NCBI GenBank assembly: GCA_019828595.1
Contig: JAHQRK010000012.1
Coordinates: forward strand, 2,294,001 to 2,358,000
DNA length: 64,000 nt
Reading direction: 5' to 3'
Origin: Aphanomyces cochlioides
Taxonomy: Eukaryota > Oomycota > Saprolegniomycetes > Saprolegniales > Verrucalvaceae
In this document: positions 55,228 through 64,000 of the stretch, one piece after another
Layout of the letters: the number at the start of each line of letters is the position of its first letter
Numbering within the stretch: the first letter of the stretch is position 1
Notes under the pieces: generated by a model
The model's database searches: none
Told to the model about the DNA's origin: nothing
What the model saw: only the letters and a program-made list of their open reading frames with translations
Made by a program: the position numbers and the translations under genes

Positions 55228-58200
55228 ATGGGAGATGCAGCGGGAGATGGAGCCCCTGGAGGAAACAATAAGAAGGAAATCCAGCCCGCAAAATTCATCG
55301 AGCAACGCGTAGCGACGACGTTCGGTGGTGGAACCAAGTTCATGGCCAAATATGAGACCGAAGCGAACGAGTATGCATTTGGAATTGTGGGTTGTATCTT
55401 ATTGTACGTGTAGAGCATGCGTCAAGGAATTTATTGAGAACGAAGACTTAACTTGCTTGATCTTTTCAGGAGACAACGTCATAGCGTCGACGAAAATGCC
55501 TGGTGCACTGCAGCGAGGAAAGACCATTTGCTTCCACAAAATGCACAAATGTGTGCTCACGTCCAAGAATATTTTGCATGATGTGCTTGTGAGCGAAGTT
55601 GCTACAAGCACGTTGGAGCATTTGGAAAAACTTATCTCAGAGATTTACTTGCCCATTTTTTCGAATCCTAGCAACCAGGAAGGTTGGGGTGAAGTTGCAT
55701 CAAAAGAAGTTGTCGACAAGTTTCATTCATACATGGCCACTGTTTCCATCATCACCGGGGCCATCAAGGGTGAAACATGTCTTCCGCTACCTCCAGTTGA
55801 TGGCAATTCAGCAAACTTGAAAAACAAGATTTCACTTTTGGAAGGCTCGATTGTCACTTGGACAAAGCAAATCAAGAACGTCCTCAAACAAGACCCTGAA
55901 GAGTTACTAAAACAAGGCTTGAATCCAACTCCAGATGCAGAAATCGAGTTTTGGAAACTCAAGGCAGCCAACTTGAATTCCATCTTTGGCCAATTGCAGA
56001 GCAAACGTGTAAGGAAAATTCTTACTGCCCTTGATCGTAGCAAGAGTACATATTGTACGACCTTTGCACGGCTCTGCAAAGAAGTTTTTACGGCTCGAAT
56101 CGAGGCAAATGATAACACAAAATATCTGCGAACACTGGAAGAGTGGTTTCACCGCTTGAATAACGATGAAGACTTTCCGAATTTGATTGAAGTGTTCAAG
56201 CCAATGCTTCATATTATTTTACTCATTTGGAAAAACTCGAAACACTACAACACACCAGCAAGACTTGTGGTGCTCATCCGTGAAATCTGCAACTCCTTAA
56301 TTAACCAGGCTCGTCGATATTTGAGTGGTGAAATGATCTTTGGCCTTATTGACCAAGATGAAGCGGGTCAAGCAGTTGAACAACTGAAAACGACACTTCA
56401 AGTGTGCTCTACATTCAAAAGCATCTACTTTGATTACAAAGCAACTGCTAATGCAGAGTGCCCAAGCAATCCATGGCGAATTCAAAACAACGCACTTTTC
56501 GTTCGCCTTGACTCTTTCTTGGAAAGATGTCACGACATTCTTGACTTGACTCAGACAATCGTTCAATTTAGCAAGCTGAGCAAGATGGAAGTCGGTGGGA
56601 CGAAAGGAAAAACTTTAACCATGAGTGTCCAGCAAATTCACCATGACTTCACAAATGCAGTCAATACGTTCAAGAAGGTATCGAATGATATTATGGACGT
56701 CGGTGCGACCAAGTTCGATGACAATTTCTATGAATTCCGGTGTAAAATCAAAGAACTTGAGCGACGGCTTGGCTCGGTTTTGACGCAAGGCTTTGATGAT
56801 TGTTCAACAGTGTTTGGACGCTTTAAGCTGTTGGACTCATTCGAAGGACTTTTGAACCGTCCTATCATTCAAGATGAACTTGAGAAAAAGCATGTTGCGC
56901 TTGTGCAAGCCTATGGCCAAGACCTTAAGCATGTTCAAGAATTATTCTTACACAGTCGTGATGCTCCTCCTATCTCATGGAATTTGCCTCCTATTGCCGG
57001 GGCTTTGACGTGGTGTCGAGGTCTGATTGAACGAATTGAGCATCCCATGAAGAAGCTGAAGGAGTTGAATCATAACGTAATGGAGCGTGAAGAGGCAAAA
57101 GAAGTTTACAAGGTTTATGGAACCGTTTTAGCATCGTTGCAAGAATATGAGAATCAGAAGGTGGAAGAATGGAGCCGTGATGTTGAAGCAAGCTCGCAAG
57201 CTAAACTCAAGCTTCCTTTGATTGTCCGTAATCCCCACACCAGAGTTCTGAAAGTGAACTTCGATCCTGCTCTTGAGAAATTGCTTCGAGAAGTGCGTTA
57301 TCTCCGATGTTTAGGTCTTGATGTGCCACCGTCAGCCCTACAAATATTCCAGAAGGAAGAAACATTTCGCAAGTACAAAGGCGACCTCATGTATATTGTT
57401 GAGCCTTACAATTTGATGATCGAAGGTTTACACCCGGTTGAAGAGCCTCTGGTTCGCAAGCACATTAATAATATTGATACAAGTGTCGGTCGTGGCATCG
57501 ATGAATTGAATTGGAAGAGCTCAGGAATTGAAACTTTCATCGAAGATTGTCGCAAGTGTGTTGAAAGTGCCAACGAAGTCGTGTCAAACCTGAAAGAAAA
57601 TCTCAGTACAATTGAAAACACTCTCAATAATTGGAATCAACCACTTCTTGAGCGACAGGCAAAGCCAATTGCAGCAAATGAACATGAGCGATTGCACAAG
57701 AGCTCTATCGCACAGCGCACTCTTAAGATTCGTGAAGGAGCTGCTGAAATTCACAAACGCCTGAAGCAATCAAATGCTGGAATTGCTGGTGTCAATTCAT
57801 CACAGTGGAAGGCATATGTTGACTATGTCAATAACATTGTTGTGGGCGGAGTAGCGCGAGTAATATGCTCCAGTTTGGAATTTTTGGCAAAACAACTCGA
57901 GCCAAATCAAACGCCAGTTATTGTAGCTCCTGTAAAAGATGAAAAGGAATCAAAGAAAGATTCGAAAGACGCAGGGGCTGCGACTCGATTACCTATGCTC
58001 GAGATCAAACTGGATCTAATATCCAATCGTGTACAATTCAATCCTTGTCTGCAAGAGAACAATGGAAAAGGGCTTCGCGACACAATTCAAATGTGGATCA
58101 ACTCGTTTTTCAACGTGGCAACTGCTGTTAAGCGGTTGGATTCTGATGGTGGTGGAACCTACTTGAAGGAAATACACAGTGACATGAACATTTGCATGCA

Positions 58201-61200
58201 GCTAGCCACGATTAGTGAATATCTACAAGAAAACGAAGACCAGCTGAACGCCTTCAAGAAGAAATATGACAACTACTCCTATTTGTGGGAATCGAATATG
58301 GAAGAAGTATTCGCAGAATTCTTGCAAGGAGCTCAATACGTCAGCAGCTTTGGAGCTACTATGCTCAACTTAGACAAATTCAACGAAGAGATTACGAAGT
58401 ATTCACGTGTATCGAACGAAATCGCAAATTTGTCTACTCCAACGGACGTCGGATGGCTACGTGTGAACTCCCAGCCGATCAAGACAGCAATGGTCACATG
58501 GGTGAGCAAATGGGTTTACCAATACACTACCTACTTGTACCAGCATGTCGTAACCAAGCTGAGCTCTCTCCACAAATTTATGGAAGTTGTGTTGAAGGGG
58601 CTTGAAGAAGAAGTAGTCGAAAAGAACAAAGAGGCTTTAATGCGTGTTATGACTCATATCCGTGATGTCCGCAAGCAGATCGACGCAACGAATGAAATGT
58701 TTGATCCATTGCGTCAAGCAGTTCATTTGTTAAAGACCCACGGTGTTAATGTTGACGAATTCAAAATTGCTGAACAAACCATCCAAGATTATTTAGAAGC
58801 AGCACCACTACAATGGGAAGGAATTGTCAACAAAACGTTCAAGAAGAAAGAAGAGATAATGCCTCTTCAAATGGCCGAAGTTGAATCTATTAAAGGCGAC
58901 TTGGAGTCATTTTACTTGGATATGCGAAAATTCAGAAACGACTTCCGAAGCAATGCCCCCTTTACCTTCACTGGAACTCCGGATGAAGCGTACAAAAAGA
59001 TTGACAACTACGCTGTACGCTTAGCTGAAAAGGTGAAGCAGGCCAAGCAGTTCAATGAACTGGAAGAATTGTTTGAGCTCCAAGTGAGCAAATACCAAGA
59101 GACAACCGACACTCAATACGAGCTGCAGCAGCTAAAAAAAGTCTGGGATCTCAAAGACTTTGCTTTGAATACGTTCAATGACTGGAAGAAATCCCTATGG
59201 GTAAAAATCGACACTGAAAATATGGAGTCATTCACACGCAACTTCATGAAACAAATGAAGATGGAAAGCGGCGAACATCAAATCATTAAACAATGGCAGA
59301 CATACAAAGATACTGAGCAAATGGCGAAGAACATGTCGACAATTTTGCCTCTAATTAATGATTTGCACTCTGAGGCAATGCAAGATCGACACTGGAAGGC
59401 GCTGTCGGCGTTGTGTAAAGTGAAGGCCATCGACCCCAAAGACCCAAAGTTTAGTTTTGCAGACCTACTGAAGTTAGAATTACATTTGCACGTCGACGAT
59501 GTAGGGGAAATCGTCGAAACCGCAAACAAAGAACAAAAGATAGAGAAGAAATTGACCATGATTGAAGAATTGTGGCGAGGCTTGACTCTTGATTATGTGC
59601 CTCACAAAGACTCTGGTACATTTGTTATTAAACCATCTGAAACTGTGGTCGAATCGCTCGAAAGCAATCAGCTGGAACTGCAAACGATGGTTGGTATGGG
59701 CAAGTTCGTCGAGTTTTTCAAGGAACGTGTACTCGCCAGTCAAAAGAGCCTCGGTCATGTGGAAGAAGTATTGAAAGAATGGGTCAGTGTTTCAAAACAA
59801 TGGGCCTCATTGGAAAGCATTTTCTTGAGTTCACCAGATATCCGAAACCAGCTTCCTGATGATACGCGTACATTCGAAAGCATTGATTCCAATTTCAAAG
59901 ATTTGATGAAGAATGCAGTTTGCGAACCGAACGTAGTATTGGCGTGTACCGTTGAAAACAGACTAGAGAGTTTGAAAGAAATGACAGCAATGCTGGAGAA
60001 ATGCCAGAAGTCGCTTAATGAATACTTGGACAAAAAGAAGAAAATTTTCCCTCGATTCTACTTCGTGTCCAACGTTGCTCTGCTTGACATTCTATCGAAC
60101 GGTAACAATCCAAAGAAGATCATGCCTTTCTTGGGAGATTGCTACGACTCTCTCACAAATCTCATCTTTGAAGATGGCAGTCCAAATACTGCTCATACCA
60201 TGATTGCAAAGGATAAGGAGCAAGTGAAGCTTCCCAAGATATTTGTCATGGCTGGAGCAGTGGAGTCATGGCTTAATGATTTGACGGAAGCCATGAAGTA
60301 TTGTATTAAGAAGGAAATGCACGACTCAATTGAAACCGCAGCAAATTGGGATGTCGAGAAACCTCGGCATCTTTGGTTATTTGACTATCCTGCTCAGGTT
60401 GTATTGAATTCCACACAAATTTATTGGACTGAAGAAACAGAAATGGCTCTTGAAGAGTTCGAAAATGGGCAGGAAGACTCAGTCAAGCGATATCTCGCTA
60501 CCTGCAACCAGCGTCTTGAGCAATTGATTAACCTTGTCTTGGGCGAACTGAAAAAGGGCGATCGCTGCAAAATTATTGCGTTGATTACTCTGGATGTCCA
60601 TTCACGAGATGTCGTGAAGAAACTCGTCGACGAAAAGGTTGAAGGGCCACTGAGTTTCCTGTGGCAGCAACAACTGCGATTTATTTGGCGTCAAGAAACC
60701 ATGGACGTTGACATTCGCATCACAGATTTTCGATCGAAATATTCTTATGAATGGATCGGTAACACAGGACGGCTTGTGATCACTCCACTTACCGATCGAT
60801 GCTATATCACTCTTACAATGGCGCTTCGGTTGTTCTTGGGAGGAGCTCCAGCTGGTCCTGCTGGAACAGGAAAAACCGAAACCACTAAGGATTTGGCTCG
60901 AGCCATGGCCCTGTGCTGTTATGTATTCAACTGTTCAGATCAAATGAATTACCAGACTATGGCCGATATCTTTCGTGGGCTTTGTCAGACTGGAACATGG
61001 GGATGTTTCGATGAATTCAATCGAATTAACATCGAAGTGTTGTCCGTCGTAGCAACACAAGTCAAATGTGTGCAAGATGCTATCGTGTTGAACGCCGTAC
61101 CAGCAAATCGTGAAGAAAAATACCGACATCTTGCAGCAGGCACACCTCCAGTGGTCGTCGGTGAATTCGAATTCATGGGTGCATCCGATCGCATCACATT

Positions 61201-64000
61201 GATTCCTACATGTGGGTTCTTTATTACAATGAATCCTGGTTATGCTGGACGTACGGAATTGCCAGAAAATCTCAAAGTGCTCTTCCGATCTTGCGCTATG
61301 ATTCGTCCTGACTTGAAACCAATTTGCGAAAACATGTTGATGAGTGAAGGGTTCCAGCAAGCCCGTACTCTGGCAATCAAGTTCGTCACATTGTATCAAC
61401 TCAGTTCAGAATTGCTCAGTAAACAATTCCACTACGATTGGGGTTTGCGAGCAGTCAAATCTGTGCTCCGCGTTGCTGGGATTCTTAAGCGCGCCGAACC
61501 CGACGTTGAAGAGGACAAGGTGCTGATGCGAGCACTCCGTGATTTCAATACTCCCAAAATTCCTCACGTCGATACAACAATTTTCCTGCGTCTCATTAAC
61601 GACTTATTTATTGGTGTTGAAGTTGCACCTAAGGTCAACAACGAACTTCGAGAGAAGACGGTTATCGTATGTAAGCAAAACAATCTGCAGCATGATGAAT
61701 CCGTTATTCTGAAGGTTTGCCAGCTACAAGAATTGATTGATGTTCGTCATTCAGTCATGCTTTTGGGTTCTGCTGGTTGTGCGAAGACGACGACTTGGCA
61801 AACTTTGGCGAAATGCTGGAATTTGAATAAAGACAAGAAGATTTGCGTCTACGAAACACTTAACCCCAAAGCTGTGACTTCAGACGAATTGTACGGATAT
61901 ATGACTCTGTCCAAGGATTGGAAAGATGGCGTCATTTCTATCATTATGCGTGGCATGGCCAAGAACTACGCCGAGCAGGGATTCTATGAGAGTCAAAGTT
62001 ACAAGTGGGTCGTATTGGATGGTGATATCGATGCCGTTTGGATTGAAAGTATGAACACTGTCATGGATGATAACAAGGTTTTGACGCTTGTGTCGAACGA
62101 GCGAATTCCTTTGTCTGATGCAATGAGAATGTTTTTCGAAATCAATTCTCTGAAGAACGCTACACCGGCTACAGTCTCTCGTGCTGGTATTTTATTCATC
62201 AATGAAATTGATATTGGTTGGAGGCCTTTCATGGAATCGTGGGTGGCACGACGTGAAGAAGAGATTGAACGAACATACCTGCCTGGTTTGTTTGATAAAT
62301 ACATCGAGGCTACAAGTGAAATGACACGCAAAGGCTTCAAACAAGTGTCTCCCGTTCGTATCATCAATCAAGTCAGCACAATCTGCTACCTGCTTGAGGG
62401 CCTATTCACTGAAATCCCACCAGAAAAGAAGACACAAGAGGTCATTGAGTGTATTTTTGTCTTCTGCGCGACGTGGGCATTTGGGGGTCCATTCATTGTG
62501 GATAAGAGCGTGGACTACCGAAAGAACTTCAGTGAATTGTGGATGACAACGTTCACAACCGTGAAATATCCCAAGGAAGGCACATGCTTCGACTACTTCT
62601 ACAATATTGAAACTAACGAATTCGAACACTGGAGCACAAAAGTGCCCAAGTACTCGCCTGCTCCAATTGGCAATGGACCAGCAGACACACCGTTCTCCAG
62701 TATTGTCGTTAGCACGATTGATTCAATTCGTTTGACTCGATTGGTGGAAGTTCTTGTCAATCGCCAACGCCCCGTTCTACTCGTAGGAGGTGCTGGTACA
62801 GGCAAAACCACTATTCTGAAGAGTTTCTTGCGGAATTTGGATGAAGATATGCTGCACACTTGCATCAATATGAACTTTTATACTGATTCGTTCAAGTTGC
62901 AGCAACAACTCGAGCAAGTGATCGACAAACGCAGTGGTCGTATGTTTGGTCCACCAGCTACTAAGCGGCTGATTTACTTCATCGATGATCTAAATCTGCC
63001 GTATATTGAAACTTACGGCACACAAAATTCCTTGGCGCTTTTACGACAGCACATGGACTATAGAACCATTTTTGATCGAATTGACTTGGGTTTCCGCAAG
63101 GAAATCGTTGATGTGCAGTATTTGTCTGCTATGAATCCTACAGCAGGTTCATTCATCATTGATGAGCGCCTGCAGCGTCATTATGCATTATTTGCCTGTA
63201 TGATGCCGAGCAAGGATGACCTCAAGACTATCTACAATAGTATCCTGAAGGGACACTTTGGATTTGGATTTGCACCAGCACTACTCAATGCGAGCGAAAC
63301 CTTTGTCACCGTCAGTATTGCTGCACATGAAGATATCTGCAACAAGTTCTTGCCCAGTGCTACTAAATTTGTTTACAATTGGAACATGCGTGAGTTGAGC
63401 AATATTTTCCAAGGCCTAGCAAGATCGAAAGCCGACTTTTATCCAAACGTCGAATCGTTCGCACGTTTGTGGATTCACGAGTGCACTAGAGTGTTTTGTG
63501 ATCGTATGATCAACAACGAAGATGTCGACAAATTTACAGAGCGGATGCGAGAGATATCGAAAAAATTCCTCCCAGACGTTGATCAAGAAAAACTATTTCC
63601 AAAAGCGAGCTCAGGCGAAGAATCAGAAGGTGCTCATGTGGTCAACATATTTACGTCGTTTGCGACACCCGTTGCGGGCAGTGACACTCCTTATCTGCCT
63701 ATTGTGTCCATGAAACATCTGAACAAAGTTCTCACTGATCAATTGGACGACTACAACCAGAAATATTCGATGATGAATTTGGAATTGTTTGACAATGCCA
63801 TGGAGCATGTAACTCGAATCTGTCGTATAATTGGCAATCCCGGCGGCAATGCCATGTTGATTGGGGTCGGTGGATCTGGTAAACAATCGCTCAGTCGATT
63901 GGCTTCGCATATTGCTGGGTTCGATGTCCGCCAGTTGAGTGTGACGTCTAACTTTAAGATTGAAGATCTCAAAGAAAACTTGGCAGAAATGTTCAAAGCA
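55228..64000 (+). CDS. Axonemal outer-arm dynein heavy chain, beta (DNAH9/11/17) type, 3' part off window
   Basis: Exon 1 is 55228-55386. A 40-nt intron follows, then exon 2 is open from 55427 to the window edge, giving 2911 residues so far. P-loops: AAA1 GPAGTGKT at ~1863 with GCFDEFNRI, AAA2 GSAGCAKT at ~2167, AAA3 GGAGTGKT at ~2507, AAA4 GVGGSGKQS at ~2866 just before the edge. The AAA1 neighbourhood (TTKDLARAM, YVFNCSDQMNYQTM, VKCVQDAI) resembles the outer-arm beta class. It would partner the gamma chain encoded upstream in outer dynein arms. The tail contains a Lys/Glu insert (KDEKESKKDSKD) near residue 890. Confidence 0.9.

Noticed and set aside
58970..58990. CCGGAT inside the beta dynein coding region
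   Set aside because: It is an isolated 6-mer with no palindromic extension, expected by chance, and not counted with the promoter clusters.

Overview
This is a gene-dense nuclear segment from a flagellated eukaryote. An oomycete (water mould) of the Saprolegniales type is the best guess. The reasons are many short spliceosomal introns (mostly 35-53 nt, GT-AG, one GC-AG), two outer-arm axonemal dynein heavy chains plus a basal-body protein, a diaminopimelate-decarboxylase-like enzyme (plant/stramenopile-type lysine pathway), and very close spacing of genes. The species call is inference; no rRNA or other marker gene is present. Exon structures were derived by hand: each join keeps the reading frame and restores family motifs, but none has transcript support.

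Layout. 1-8.5 kb: a partial Gln/His-rich protein, a poorly resolved stretch, a nucleolar ribosomal-L1-domain protein, a RING-finger coiled-coil protein and uracil-DNA glycosylase. 8.9-20.2 kb: two genes for a membrane-anchored, RanBP2-zinc-finger HECT ubiquitin ligase in opposite orientation. Their 3' parts form a 1461-bp, apparently identical inverted repeat around a 1418-residue armadillo-repeat gene and small genes. 20.6-29.3 kb: two small doubtful genes, TRM10 tRNA methyltransferase, the LysA-like decarboxylase, PET117, a P450-reductase-like diflavin enzyme, an ABHD17-type hydrolase and an ankyrin protein. 30.2-35.6 kb: a four-TM, ankyrin, double-TIR protein and CCDC61/VFL3. 35.8-64 kb: a complete outer-arm gamma-type (DNAH5/8-like) dynein heavy chain, SLX9, the proteasome subunit SEM1/DSS1, a small MITE, ornithine carbamoyltransferase, a Cys-rich protein, a small probably mitochondrial protein, and the first two thirds of an outer-arm beta-type (DNAH9/11/17-like) heavy chain running off the right edge.

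Themes. (1) Flagellum: CCDC61 and the gamma dynein chain diverge from a 184-bp shared promoter, and the beta chain lies 5.6 kb beyond. (2) A palindromic promoter-like element built on TTATCCGGATAA recurs in seven non-coding clusters, most of them 40-90 bp upstream of start codons. (3) Convergent gene pairs are packed tail to tail with 23 bp or less between stop codons, and in one case the stop codons overlap. (4) The HECT pair looks like recent gene conversion restricted to the catalytic domain.
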